Below are positions 1-8,003 of a stretch of 64,000 nt of DNA, in pieces. How positions within the stretch are numbered: the stretch's first letter is position 1; every line of letters begins with the position of its first letter. Below the pieces are notes generated by a model. That model was not told where the DNA came from, ran no database searches, and worked only from the letters and a program-made list of their open reading frames with translations. The DNA is from an uncultured Pseudomonadota bacterium (lineage in GTDB: Bacteria; Pseudomonadota; Alphaproteobacteria; RF32; CAG-239): contig CASFRM010000005.1 in the NCBI GenBank assembly GCA_949297185.1, positions 1-64,000 of the forward strand, read 5' to 3'. Both the position numbers and the translations under genes were made by a program.

Positions 1-2
1 AA

Positions 3-62
3 CGCTACATTGAACACCAAGGGCGCGAAGATATGGGGCAAGCTTGGCTTGAACTAAAATGA
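3..62 (+). CDS. C-terminal fragment of an unknown gene (truncated by window edge)
   Basis: An open frame enters from the left edge and stops with TGA at 60-62. The visible tail reads RYIEHQGREDMGQAWLELK, which looks like ordinary protein sequence. It ends just before a strong hairpin. Too little is present to name a family. Because the next gene is GtrA-like, and such genes often follow glycosyltransferases, a sugar-transfer enzyme is possible but unsupported. Confidence 0.4.
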   Translation, partial: RYIEHQGREDMGQAWLELK

Positions 63-64
63 TA

Positions 65-84
65 CCACCGGCATTAGCCGGTGG
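65..84 (+). terminator. Hairpin after the partial gene
   Basis: A perfect 8-bp stem (CCACCGGC / GCCGGTGG) with an ATTA loop lies right after the first stop codon. The following T-run is weak. The hairpin covers the GTG at 81 that would otherwise extend the next gene, which is one reason to start that gene at 153. Confidence 0.45.
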
Positions 85-152
85 AGTTTCATGATATTGA
101 CTTTTATTTTTCTTTTATTATTTCTGATAACAAGCAATTAACGGAGGACATA

Positions 153-647
153 ATGAGCATAATATCATCACTTAAAAATGTTTTTATTAAAGAAAAAGAC
201 ATAATTGACCATTGGTTTGACACCCCGGAAAGCATTCGCTTTACGCTTCTGGCTTCGCTAAATATGGGGTTTCGTTATGTACTCTTTATTTCCTTAAGCC
301 TTTTATTTAGCAATTTACACTATCAAGTAACTCTATTTTTAATGTGGTTTATCTCCTCATTCATTGCCTTTTATTCATACAAAAAACTGGTATTCAATAC
401 TCAAGGTAACCACCTCAAAGAGTACCTTAAAAGTATTGCCATCTGGACACTAAGTTATATCATAAATGCCGGACTTTTAGAGATAATGATAGAGCATATG
501 CACTTTAATCTGTATCTTGCGCAAACCATAGCTATTGGCTTTCTTTTAATAACCAACTACTTACTGTTTAAGCACTTTGCCTTCCGCAAACCGGCTCCAT
601 TGCGTTATTGGGAAAAGGTTTTGAGCATTTTTGATATTACCCGTTAG
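153..647 (+). CDS. GtrA-like small integral membrane protein
   Basis: The 164-residue protein has four hydrophobic segments at about residues 30-53, 56-75, 93-110 and 122-142. A conserved-looking NYLLFKHFAFR stretch follows the last segment, as in the GtrA/DPMS family (PF04138), whose members assist transfer of lipid-linked sugars across the membrane. The ATG at 153 is chosen because ACGGAGG precedes it by about 5 bases. The upstream in-frame GTG at 81 lies inside a hairpin. The gene ends tail-to-tail with the next minus-strand gene, 7 bases apart. Family assignment rests on topology and the C-terminal motif only; the partner glycosyltransferase is not visible. Confidence 0.7.
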   Translation: MSIISSLKNVFIKEKDIIDHWFDTPESIRFTLLASLNMGFRYVLFISLSLLFSNLHYQVTLFLMWFISSFIAFYSYKKLVFNTQGNHLKEYLKSIAIWTLSYIINAGLLEIMIEHMHFNLYLAQTIAIGFLLITNYLLFKHFAFRKPAPLRYWEKVLSIFDITR

Positions 648-654
648 TGGTACA

Positions 655-2484
655 CTATCTCACAACTGCCTGCCTTGCATAAGCACCAAAAAGCATAACC
701 TGTTTTTTCTGCACATTTGCGTCGCTCCTGATTATATTGGCAAGTTTTTTATACATCACTGAGTTAGGCGACAATATACGTGTAAAATCACTTCTGTCCT
801 CAAACTGCAACACATTATTTTTAACTCTTTGCTTTTGCTCCGACAGCTCCTCATCACTCATCTGTTGTTTGGTAACAAAGCTGTAAAAACGATGTACCGC
901 TGCAGCATCAAAAGCATCTTTAGCCGGCAAATCTGCCACTTTATCGAGTAAATTATCGTCTACTTTTACGCTTCCGTCAATTAAGCTACGATAACTCAAA
1001 ACATCTCCGTTAGCCTTAACTCCCCATACTTGTGCCTGAGCCGTACGATAATCAAATTTTTCAATTACTTCCCAGCGTTTGCTCATATTTTCACCAACGA
1101 ATCCCGGTTGATTCTCGGCTACGGCAAACACTTTTGCTAATGCCTGCTTAATTTTATTTGCATAAACTATCTGTGAACTTCCGCCCTCTATTTTAGCACC
1201 GGTTTCCAATAACATCACGGCCAACATAAATGAAACTTTAGGCATTGCCTCGCCTTTTCTAAGCAAATCAGCCATTTGGAATCGATTCATCTTTTCAGAA
1301 TATTCATCTCCAACCACTTTTGCAAATGATGGCATTTTATCATTATTTACCGCCACCAACCTATCAAGCAGTCCTTCATAAGTTTCGCCCTCTTTAACGG
1401 TATGTATTTTTTTCATTTCAGCTTCAAAAACTTCTCTGGTTTTTGGATTATCGTATATTTTTGCCGTCAAAGAAGCGTCATTTTCCAATATATCTGCCAT
1501 CAAAGCATATATTGGTTTTTCAGCCTCTATACTAACCTGCACCACCGAAGAATTTTTTAACAAATCATTTGCCTGCATTGCATGCAAAGATGCCAGTTGT
1601 ACCGCTGCCAGATCCTCCTGCGGAGTATTGTTTCTTTGCATATACACCATTTGTTTATTCATTAATTTGACCACTTTTTTAAGCATGGTAACATCTTTTT
1701 GATACATATCTTCCACTTGAGCGGAGAGTTCGTTTAACATATCTTTGTTAAGTTCTGAAAGTTTCTTAACCGTATCCTCGCTCAAATCCTTAAAACTCAT
1801 ACCTTCGGGCATAAATTTTTTATTAATTAAAAAATGCCACTGTGCTTTTAATTCTTTAGCAGCCAAAGCCTTTTGCGCTATCATATCCTTTTTGATTTCT
1901 TTTTCATGATTTTGCAATTGAGCTATTTTTTGCTGAGTATCGACCCCCGGCAAAGTCATAGCCACGATTTTAGGATAAGCCTTACTATACAAATACAACG
2001 GAGCTCCAAAAACAAACGGATCACATATCTCAGCTCCGGTTTGATTATCGGTATTAACTCTTCCCGACATTAAAGACAGGTTAAATTTTTCACCAAGGCT
2101 TTTGGCCCGCGCAGCCTGATTAACAACCTTATAACAAGAGTGAAACATATTATAATCATTTTCTTCTGCTTTTGCCGTAGCTCCGCGTTTGTCTCGCTGT
2201 CTCATTGGCCCCAAATGATCGGAAAAATCAAAACGAAAATCTCTCTTCAACTGTGCGGCGAGTTCTTTTGTCAGCAGCTCACAATTACCCTCATCAACAA
2301 CTGCAGCATAGGTATCTTTTACTCTTTTTAATACCAGAGACAAAAATTCTTTTGCATACGGAAATACATCAGGATTATACGGGGTTTTATTCCCGTCGGT
2401 ATAAGTTTCTCTTAAAGATTTTTCGGTTTCCAAATATGAAAATTCCGATTTTTTTGCCACTACGGCTTGACTGTATCTACTCAT
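655..2484 (-). CDS. Large hypothetical protein, probably cytoplasmic and helical
   Basis: I do not recognise this protein of about 609 residues. It has no signal peptide and no membrane segment. It is rich in Lys, Glu, Ala and Gln, with long predicted helices, especially residues 190-320 where charged and Met-rich heptads suggest coiled coil. The open frame could begin at a TTG at 2508, but the ATG at 2484 gives the natural start MSRYSQAVVAKK. Only a weak GAGAA precedes it. The gene sits between a convergent GtrA-like gene and a divergent micro-ORF terminator, so it appears monocistronic. Size, solubility and lack of homology would fit a lineage-specific structural or effector protein, but nothing in the sequence proves that. 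Confidence 0.75.
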   Translation of the reverse strand: MSRYSQAVVAKKSEFSYLETEKSLRETYTDGNKTPYNPDVFPYAKEFLSLVLKRVKDTYAAVVDEGNCELLTKELAAQLKRDFRFDFSDHLGPMRQRDKRGATAKAEENDYNMFHSCYKVVNQAARAKSLGEKFNLSLMSGRVNTDNQTGAEICDPFVFGAPLYLYSKAYPKIVAMTLPGVDTQQKIAQLQNHEKEIKKDMIAQKALAAKELKAQWHFLINKKFMPEGMSFKDLSEDTVKKLSELNKDMLNELSAQVEDMYQKDVTMLKKVVKLMNKQMVYMQRNNTPQEDLAAVQLASLHAMQANDLLKNSSVVQVSIEAEKPIYALMADILENDASLTAKIYDNPKTREVFEAEMKKIHTVKEGETYEGLLDRLVAVNNDKMPSFAKVVGDEYSEKMNRFQMADLLRKGEAMPKVSFMLAVMLLETGAKIEGGSSQIVYANKIKQALAKVFAVAENQPGFVGENMSKRWEVIEKFDYRTAQAQVWGVKANGDVLSYRSLIDGSVKVDDNLLDKVADLPAKDAFDAAAVHRFYSFVTKQQMSDEELSEQKQRVKNNVLQFEDRSDFTRILSPNSVMYKKLANIIRSDANVQKKQVMLFGAYARQAVVR

Positions 2485-2523
2485 TTTATTCAATTCTCGA
2501 TTATTCAATTAACACACGCGCAT

Positions 2524-2568
2524 AAAAAAATAGCTTGTCGTTTATTATCCTCCAAGCACCCAAGCTAT
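2524..2568 (-). terminator. Rho-independent terminator of the 41-residue micro-ORF
   Basis: Read on the minus strand, ATAGCTTG (2568-2561) pairs perfectly with CAAGCTAT (2537-2530) and is followed by seven T. The loop is long (23 bases). It lies 20 bases after the micro-ORF stop codon. Confidence 0.75.
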
Positions 2569-2588
2569 CTAAACTGTAATTGAAATGC

Positions 2589-2714
2589 TCAGAGGACCAT
2601 AATCAACAAAATCAAGTTGATAATCAAAATTTGAGCAGAAATCACAAAAGAACCACCCTGATTTAAATTCAGAGTTGCAAACAAATCAAATCTATTGCTT
2701 ACAGAATGGTTCAT
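2589..2714 (-). CDS. 41-residue hydrophobic micro-protein
   Basis: Start ATG at 2714 and TGA at 2589. AAAAGGAT precedes the start by 5 bases, and a T-tailed terminator follows the stop, so the unit looks like a complete small gene. The product begins MNHSVSNRFDLFATLNLNQG and ends in a strongly hydrophobic stretch of about 18 residues (about 23-41), which would span a membrane once. There is no lipobox and no cleavage site. I recognise no family. Candidates are a membrane-associated small regulator or a type I toxin-like peptide. No antisense RNA is evident, so toxin is only one possibility. Confidence 0.5.
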   Translation of the reverse strand: MNHSVSNRFDLFATLNLNQGGSFVISAQILIINLILLIMVL

Positions 2715-2789
2715 ATCAATCCTTTTAACTAATCTCTTTGCAAATTTTTATATAATTTATCAAGCATGTCAATAATTTTTTTGTATTAT

Positions 2790-2820
2790 AAAAAAGCCGC
2801 CACAATTTTCTTGCAGCGGC
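2790..2820 (-). terminator. Terminator after fucO
   Basis: On the minus strand GCCGC (2820-2816) pairs with GCGGC (2800-2796), followed by six T. It begins 25 bases after the fucO stop codon. Confidence 0.75.
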
Positions 2821-2844
2821 CATTCAAGCAAAACAAACTATGTT

Positions 2845-4005
2845 TTATTTACCGTTATATGCTTTTTCATAAACTTTTAAGACCAATTCTTTGGTGCAAG
2901 GACGGGGATTTCCGCCGGTGCAAACATCAGCCATTGCAGCCTCGGCCAAAGCTTCCAAATTTTCTTTTTTAACACCGATTTCTTTCAAAGTTTTTGGAAT
3001 TCCAACATCCTTTGATAACTTTTTAACTGCCTTTATTGCTGCTTCACGATATTCGGCTTGCTTCATATCATCAACATTTTTAACTCCCATGGCTCTGGCA
3101 ATTTCTTTAAACTTTTTGCCGGTATTCGGAGCATTAAACTCCATAACATACGGCAACAAAACAGCATTTGCCACACCATGCGGGGTATCATAAAACGCCG
3201 ATAACGGATGCGCCATTCCATGCACCACACCCAAACCGACATTAGAAAAGGCCATACCGGTTACATATTGTCCCAAGGCCATACCTTCACGACCGTCAGG
3301 ATCATTATCTACGGCTTTGCGCAAATTTTTAGAAATCAATTCGATTGCTTTTAGGTTCAAGGTATCAGCAAGTTCCCAAGCTCCCAAAGTTGTATATCCT
3401 TCAATGGCATGAGTCAGAGCATCCATACCGGTTGCCGCAGTCAAACCTTTGGGCATTGAAGACATCATATCCGGATCAACTATTGCCACCACCGGAATAT
3501 CATGAGGATCAACACAAACAAACTTTCTGCGTTTTTTCTCATCTGTAATTACATAATTAATGGTTGTTTCAGCGGCTGTTCCGGCGGTTGTTGCCACAGC
3601 AATTACCGGCACACTTTTATTTTTGGTCGGAGCAACCCCTTCTAATGATACCACATCATCAAATTCCGGATTATTGATAATAATTCCGATTCCTTTTGCC
3701 GTATCTTGCGGTGAACCGCCTCCAATAGCAATCATATAATCGGCCTTAGCTTTTTTGAAAGCCTTAACACCACTTTTAACCACATCGACACTTGGATTAG
3801 CTTTAACTTCATCAAAAATTTCATATGGCATTTTGTTTTTATCCAAAAGGTCGGTAACTTTTTTAACTACCTTAAATTTCACCAAATCTTTATCGGTTAC
3901 GATTAATGCCTTTTTAAATGCTCGATTTTTAATTTCGTTAACAATTTCATTAACGGCGCCATGCCCATGATAACTTGTTTCATTCAAAATAAAACGATAA
4001 GCCAT
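2845..4005 (-). CDS. fucO: Lactaldehyde reductase (iron-dependent group III alcohol dehydrogenase)
   Basis: This 386-residue protein is collinear with E. coli FucO as I recall it. Diagnostic stretches include RFILNETSYHGHGAV at the N-terminus, the NAD-binding IGGGSPQDTAKGIG near residue 100, TTAGTAAETTINYVITDE, and the metal site DALTHAIEGY plus HGMAHPLSAFYDTPHG (Asp near 196, His near 200, 263 and 277). The enzyme interconverts L-lactaldehyde and 1,2-propanediol, disposing of reducing power during fucose or rhamnose fermentation. AAAGGAGGT lies 5 bases before the ATG. The gene is alone, with a terminator behind it and no fucose or rhamnose genes nearby, so it may serve as a general aldehyde reductase here. 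Confidence 0.92.
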   Translation of the reverse strand: MAYRFILNETSYHGHGAVNEIVNEIKNRAFKKALIVTDKDLVKFKVVKKVTDLLDKNKMPYEIFDEVKANPSVDVVKSGVKAFKKAKADYMIAIGGGSPQDTAKGIGIIINNPEFDDVVSLEGVAPTKNKSVPVIAVATTAGTAAETTINYVITDEKKRRKFVCVDPHDIPVVAIVDPDMMSSMPKGLTAATGMDALTHAIEGYTTLGAWELADTLNLKAIELISKNLRKAVDNDPDGREGMALGQYVTGMAFSNVGLGVVHGMAHPLSAFYDTPHGVANAVLLPYVMEFNAPNTGKKFKEIARAMGVKNVDDMKQAEYREAAIKAVKKLSKDVGIPKTLKEIGVKKENLEALAEAAMADVCTGGNPRPCTKELVLKVYEKAYNGK

Positions 4006-4086
4006 GCTAACCTCCTTTTTTACAACATTAAAAAAACAACTGGGTGATATATTAAGCCCCTAATATTTAAGCTTTGGTAAAAAAAC

Positions 4087-4114
4087 AAAAAGCAGCCTGT
4101 CAAAAGCTGCTTTT
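4087..4114 (-). terminator. Terminator after the Nudix gene
   Basis: AAAAAGCAGC (4087-4096) and GCTGCTTTT (4106-4114) form a symmetrical stem with A- and T-tails. It lies 10 bases after the stop of the minus-strand Nudix gene. Confidence 0.75.
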
Positions 4115-4123
4115 CTAAAAATG

Positions 4124-4585
4124 TTACAAATCCTTAATCCCAATAACATGAAAATCATCATCGTAAATGAACTGCCGTTTTACATATTTTCCGGAAATTA
4201 TTTCCGGTAGGAAATTTCTATCAGCCTCTCGCATTTTATCATATGGTATTTGGTCCTCATCAATCCAAAACACCTCTGCCTCAGCCTTATTTTCATGAAT
4301 TGAGCCACTGAACTTTGTACTTTTAAACACGTGAACATAAAAATTCTTGGTTGGAAACTCTATATATCCAACTTCAACCGGATTCTCGATTTTCAAGCCG
4401 GTTTCTTCAAAAGTTTCTCTGATAACGCATTCTTCCATTGTCTCGTTTGGTTCTTTTTTTCCTCCCGGAAAATTAACACAACCTTGATTAATACCTCTTT
4501 GATGTTTAATCATCAAAAATTTGCGATTAACTTTATCTTCCACAATAGACAACGACGCTTCTTTTTTCATTTGTTTTTCTTTCAT
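4124..4585 (-). CDS. Nudix hydrolase, MutT/8-oxo-dGTPase-like
   Basis: The 153-residue protein carries a complete Nudix box at residues 42-64 (G-x5-E-x7-RETFEE-x-G-L), the Mg-binding site that hydrolyses nucleoside diphosphate linkages. The flanking FLMIKHQRGINQGCVNFPGG segment resembles MutT/MTH1-type enzymes that clean 8-oxo-dGTP, but substrate cannot be fixed from sequence. The ATG at 4585 has no Shine-Dalgarno; the leader ends TTTTATT-ATG, like several ORFans in the window. A second ATG is at codon 6. The gene appears monocistronic, with its own terminator. Confidence 0.85.
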   Translation of the reverse strand: MKEKQMKKEASLSIVEDKVNRKFLMIKHQRGINQGCVNFPGGKKEPNETMEECVIRETFEETGLKIENPVEVGYIEFPTKNFYVHVFKSTKFSGSIHENKAEAEVFWIDEDQIPYDKMREADRNFLPEIISGKYVKRQFIYDDDFHVIGIKDL

Positions 4586-4687
4586 AATAAAATCAGATGT
4601 TTATTTAATTTATGTAATAATTAATATTTTGCACAACATGCTAATCTTATTTTTCAATATTTTCAAGGTTATTTTACCAACACTTTT

Positions 4688-5158
4688 TTAAGCCGACAGC
4701 TTACAAACATCTACCCAATTAGAAGATTTTGTATATGTTTCCAATTCATCGGGTGTCAGCTCAATTGCACTGTTTGAACTGCCGCATGCCGGATATACAG
4801 TTTTATATTTTTTCAAAGACACATCCAAACAAATATCAACATTATCAGGCACACCGAACGGGCACACCCCGCCAACTTCATGTCCTACATATTTAAGCAC
4901 TTCGTCTGCCGTCAACATTTTTGCCTTAGCATGAAAAAAGGCCTTATATTTTGCGTTATCGATTTTGCAATCTCCAGCCATTACCACGAGCATAATTTTT
5001 CCCTTAACATCAAACGACAAAGTCTTGGCTATTTTTCCGGCTTCACAACCAAGAGCCTGTGCTGCCAAATCAACCGTTGCGCTTGAAACCGGAAATTCCA
5101 ATATTCTGTTTTCTGCATTAAACTGACTTAAATATTTTCTAACACTATCCAAACTCAA
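4688..5158 (-). CDS. YbaK/ProX-type aminoacyl-tRNA deacylase
   Basis: The 156-residue protein spans one YbaK/aminoacyl-tRNA editing domain (PF04073). Visible family features are the AKTLSFD strand, the VMAGDCKID segment with K near residue 65, GHEVGGVCPFGVP around residue 100, and the closing IELTPDEL. Such proteins deacylate mischarged tRNAs (for example Cys-tRNA-Pro) in trans. The gene is flanked by the Nudix gene on one side and the tRNA on the other, with no operon partner. Exact tRNA specificity is unknown. Confidence 0.85.
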   Translation of the reverse strand: MSLDSVRKYLSQFNAENRILEFPVSSATVDLAAQALGCEAGKIAKTLSFDVKGKIMLVVMAGDCKIDNAKYKAFFHAKAKMLTADEVLKYVGHEVGGVCPFGVPDNVDICLDVSLKKYKTVYPACGSSNSAIELTPDELETYTKSSNWVDVCKLSA

Positions 5159-5242
5159 CTTCTAAAATCCTTCATTTTGATATTTAACAAAACAAATAAA
5201 ATATCACACGCCCCATCTCAAAAGTCAACAATACTCACCAAC

Positions 5243-5273
5243 AAAAAAAGCTCTCCGCAAGGGAGAGCTTTTT
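5243..5273 (-). terminator. Terminator immediately after the tRNA
   Basis: AAAAAAAGCTCTCC (5243-5256) pairs with GGAGAGCTTTTT (5262-5273). On the minus strand it starts 4 bases after the encoded CCA end and finishes in seven T. Its symmetry means it could also stop plus-strand transcription. Confidence 0.8.
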
Positions 5274-5276
5274 CAT

Positions 5277-5353
5277 TGGTGGGCCCTGATGGACTCGAAC
5301 CAACGACCAGACCGTTATGAGCGGCCTGCTCTAACCAACTGAGCTAAGGGCCC
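5277..5353 (-). tRNA. tRNA with CAU anticodon, probably tRNA-Ile2 (lysidine-modified)
   Basis: The 77-base minus-strand gene has acceptor GGGCCCT/AGGGCCC, D-stem GCTC/GAGC, anticodon loop CTCATAA and an encoded CCA end. Anticodon CAT could mean Met or the minor Ile tRNA. The GGGCCCTTAGCTCAGTTGGTTA start and AGCAGGC arm resemble bacterial tRNA-Ile2 (ileX) more than elongator Met, so I favour Ile2, whose C34 is converted to lysidine to read AUA. The T-stem has one T-T mismatch (GTTGG against CCATC). Confidence 0.85.
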
Positions 5354-5420
5354 GCCAGTTGACAACCACGAAAATATGCTATTCGATTGTTATAGTCAAG
5401 AATTTATTTTCACAAAGCAC

Positions 5421-5455
5421 AAAAAAAACACCTAAGAAAGATAGTTTCCTAAGTG
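5421..5455 (-). terminator. Terminator after the 72-residue ORF
   Basis: On the minus strand CACTTAGGAAA (5455-5445) pairs, with two wobbles, with TTTCTTAGGTG (5439-5429), followed by eight T. Confidence 0.75.
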
Positions 5456-5470
5456 CCATAATTAAAAACA

Positions 5471-5689
5471 TCAAATTTTGCTGGATAACTCCTCTAATTT
5501 AGGCAAATACTTATTACAAAGAGCACATTCCTGTTTCTGCTCCTGCATAGTTGTCAATTTTACTCTCCAAATATCAACAATTCTACGGAAGCTCTTTCTG
5601 TCCTGAACTGAAAGAGAGTTTACACTGTCAACAAACTTTTCACCAAATCTACAAAAATCTGACAATTTCATTTCTAAATTTTTTTCCAT
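5471..5689 (-). CDS. Small hypothetical protein with one CxxC
   Basis: The 72-residue protein is basic and helical, with a single CALC motif near residue 56 that could bind metal with the upstream Cys near residue 13. I recognise no family. Its ATG has no Shine-Dalgarno; the leader is AAATATAATTGTT. A good terminator follows, so it appears to be an independent gene between the tRNA and rpoD. Confidence 0.6.
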   Translation of the reverse strand: MEKNLEMKLSDFCRFGEKFVDSVNSLSVQDRKSFRRIVDIWRVKLTTMQEQKQECALCNKYLPKLEELSSKI

Positions 5690-5755
5690 AACAATTATAT
5701 TTTTAAATAATAAAATAGCCGCGTCAAACTAGTTTTTTTTTATCCCCCTGTCAAG

Positions 5756-5784
5756 CAAAAACTCCGATTTCAAGAAATCGGAGT
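5756..5784 (-). terminator. Terminator of the rpoD operon
   Basis: A perfect 11-bp stem (5761-5771 with 5774-5784) lies 7 bases after the rpoD stop codon. On the minus strand it ends in TTTTG. Confidence 0.8.
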
Positions 5785-5790
5785 TTTTTA

Positions 5791-7872
5791 TTAATTATCC
5801 AAGAAAGAACGCAGCTTGCGTGACCTACTCGGATGTTTAAGTTTTCTCAACGCCTTGGCTTCAATCTGGCGAATACGTTCACGAGTAACATTAAACTGCT
5901 GTCCTACCTCTTCCAAAGTATGATCCGTATTCATGCCGATTCCAAATCTCATGCGCAATACTCTTTCCTCTCTTGGGGTCAAAGAAGACAATATACGGGT
6001 ACAAGTCTCTTTCAAATTAGAATGTATTGCCGAATCCAAAGGTTGCAAAGCGCTCTCATCAGCAATAAAATCACCGAGCGATGAATCTTCTTCATCTCCG
6101 ACCGGCGATTCCAAAGAGACTGGTTCTTTGGCGATTTTCATAACTTTACGAACCTTTTCCAACGGCATTGACAATCTCTTAGCCAATTCCTCTGGCACTG
6201 GCTCTCTACCCATCTCTGCCAACATTTGTCTTGATGTTCTGACCAATTTATTAATAGTTTCGATCATATGAACCGGAATACGAATAGTTCTAGCCTGATC
6301 GGCAATAGAGCGAGTGATAGCTTGTCTTATCCACCAAGTTGCGTAAGTCGAAAATTTATATCCGCGACGGTATTCAAATTTATCCACCGCTTTCATCAAA
6401 CCGATATTTCCTTCTTGAATCAAATCCAAGAATTGCAAACCGCGATTTGTATACTTTTTAGCAATAGAAATAACCAAACGCAAGTTTGCTTCAATCATTT
6501 CCTTTTTAGCTCTTTCTGCTTCTCTCTCGCCTTTTTTAACGGTATCGACCATGCGGCGATATTCGCTTATCGGCAAGCCGCATTCTTGAGCCATTTGAGC
6601 AATACTGTCGCGCAATTCTGTAATTTCCAAACCATACTTAGCCACAAATTCTTGCCAATGTTTATCTTTGATTTGAGCAATTTCCTCCAACCATTTCGGA
6701 TCGAGCTCGGCTTTTTGATATAATTTTAGAAAATCTTCACGTTTAATCTTACAACTCATGGCATAACGCATTAATTTTCCTTCGAATCCCATGAGGCGTT
6801 TGTTGAGCTCATTCAACTGTTCAACCAATTGTTCTACTCTGCTGGCATTGAGGTGAATTGAACTCATCAACTCGACCAAATCTTTCTTAACTTCCAGATA
6901 TCTTTTTTCGACATTAGCCGAAACTTTTTTTCCGGCAATAATAGCAGCCACGCGCTGATTTTGAATTTTTTTCAACTCGTCGTAATAACCGGCGATTTTG
7001 TTCAATATATCCAATACAGGTTCTTTAAGAGCTTCTTCCATAGCTGCAATCGAAGCAGAAGATCTTCCGGCACCGCCTTCCTCATCTTCTTCGCCACCAC
7101 TGCTCTCGCCATCTTCGCCTTCACCGCTCAAATCGTCGGATGTATCTTCTTCCGCATCTTCATCAACCGGACCCTCAATTTCCATATCGTCATCGAGGTC
7201 ATCGTCAATATCACCGAGGCTCTCTTTTTCATCCAACTCCTGTGCAACTTTGTCTAGGTCTTCATTGGCATTTGCATTAGGATCATCTTCTTCGAAAGCC
7301 ATAGCATCGACATCATCGCCATACATCATTTCCAAATCGACGATATCTCTAAGTTGCATAGCTCCGTCTAAGAGCTCATCTCTCCAACCGGCGATAGCTT
7401 TAATTGTCATTGGGCTTTCACAAAGACCGTCGATCATAACGGTTTTACCGGCCTCAATTCTCTTAGCGATTGCAATTTCACCATCACGAGAAAGTAGTTC
7501 GACCGATCCCATTTCTTTCAGATACATTCTGACGGGATCATCGCTTCTACCCAACTCTTTCTCATCAAAATTGCCGCCCTCTTCATCATCTTCTTCATAA
7601 TCGTCTTCTTCAATAGCATCGGCATCAAAACCTTCAGCATCGCTTTCCGAGATTATGCTAATTCCCATATCGGATATTGAAGTCATGATATCTTCAATAT
7701 GCTCCGAGGACTCTCTTTCCGACGGAAGAGCTCTGTTTAGTTCTTCCATGGTAATAAAGCCTCTGGCTCGTCCTTTGTCGATTAATCTTTTGACGGCACT
7801 TCCCAACGAATCAATTAACGGTGCATCTGCAGATGCACCCTCATACAAATCAGAATTTTCTATGTCCGACAT
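5791..7872 (-). CDS. rpoD: RNA polymerase primary sigma factor (sigma-70)
   Basis: The protein of about 693 residues has an N-terminal region 1.1, region 1.2 ([21 protein letters not shown]), a long acidic spacer, then region 2 ([20 protein letters not shown] through [15 protein letters not shown]) and region 4 ([20 protein letters not shown]). It directs core polymerase to housekeeping promoters. An in-frame ATG exists at 7905, but the ATG at 7872 has TTAGGA 7 bases upstream and gives MSDIENSD. The spacer between 1.2 and 2 holds an unusually long Asp/Glu-Ser-Gly stretch. Order yqeY-dnaG-rpoD on the minus strand is the alphaproteobacterial macromolecular-synthesis block. GcrA, encoded 19 kb away, is known in Caulobacter to bind sigma-70 region 2. 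Confidence 0.96.
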   Translation of the reverse strand: MSDIENSDLYEGASADAPLIDSLGSAVKRLIDKGRARGFITMEELNRALPSERESSEHIEDIMTSISDMGISIISESDAEGFDADAIEEDDYEEDDEEGGNFDEKELGRSDDPVRMYLKEMGSVELLSRDGEIAIAKRIEAGKTVMIDGLCESPMTIKAIAGWRDELLDGAMQLRDIVDLEMMYGDDVDAMAFEEDDPNANANEDLDKVAQELDEKESLGDIDDDLDDDMEIEGPVDEDAEEDTSDDLSGEGEDGESSGGEEDEEGGAGRSSASIAAMEEALKEPVLDILNKIAGYYDELKKIQNQRVAAIIAGKKVSANVEKRYLEVKKDLVELMSSIHLNASRVEQLVEQLNELNKRLMGFEGKLMRYAMSCKIKREDFLKLYQKAELDPKWLEEIAQIKDKHWQEFVAKYGLEITELRDSIAQMAQECGLPISEYRRMVDTVKKGEREAERAKKEMIEANLRLVISIAKKYTNRGLQFLDLIQEGNIGLMKAVDKFEYRRGYKFSTYATWWIRQAITRSIADQARTIRIPVHMIETINKLVRTSRQMLAEMGREPVPEELAKRLSMPLEKVRKVMKIAKEPVSLESPVGDEEDSSLGDFIADESALQPLDSAIHSNLKETCTRILSSLTPREERVLRMRFGIGMNTDHTLEEVGQQFNVTRERIRQIEAKALRKLKHPSRSRKLRSFLDN

Positions 7873-8003
7873 TAATGTTCCTAATAAAAATCGATTTTCA
7901 TTCAAGCTTAAACTAACCTAAGTTAGTAATAATTTTTACTCTTTTTGTCAAGCATTAATATTTCGATTCGCACCCAAAAAAACCTCGGTTTGCACCAAAA
8001 CAA

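Noticed and set aside
81-152. N-terminal extension of the GtrA-like protein from a GTG
   Set aside because: The GTG lies in a terminator-like hairpin; the ATG at 153 has a clear Shine-Dalgarno.
5277-5353. Integration site for a mobile element at the tRNA
   Set aside because: No integrase and no repeated 3' tRNA fragment was seen nearby.
6998-7600. 200-residue Ser-rich plus-strand ORF antisense to rpoD
   Set aside because: It mirrors the Asp/Glu codons of the RpoD acidic spacer; no start signal and no independent evidence.
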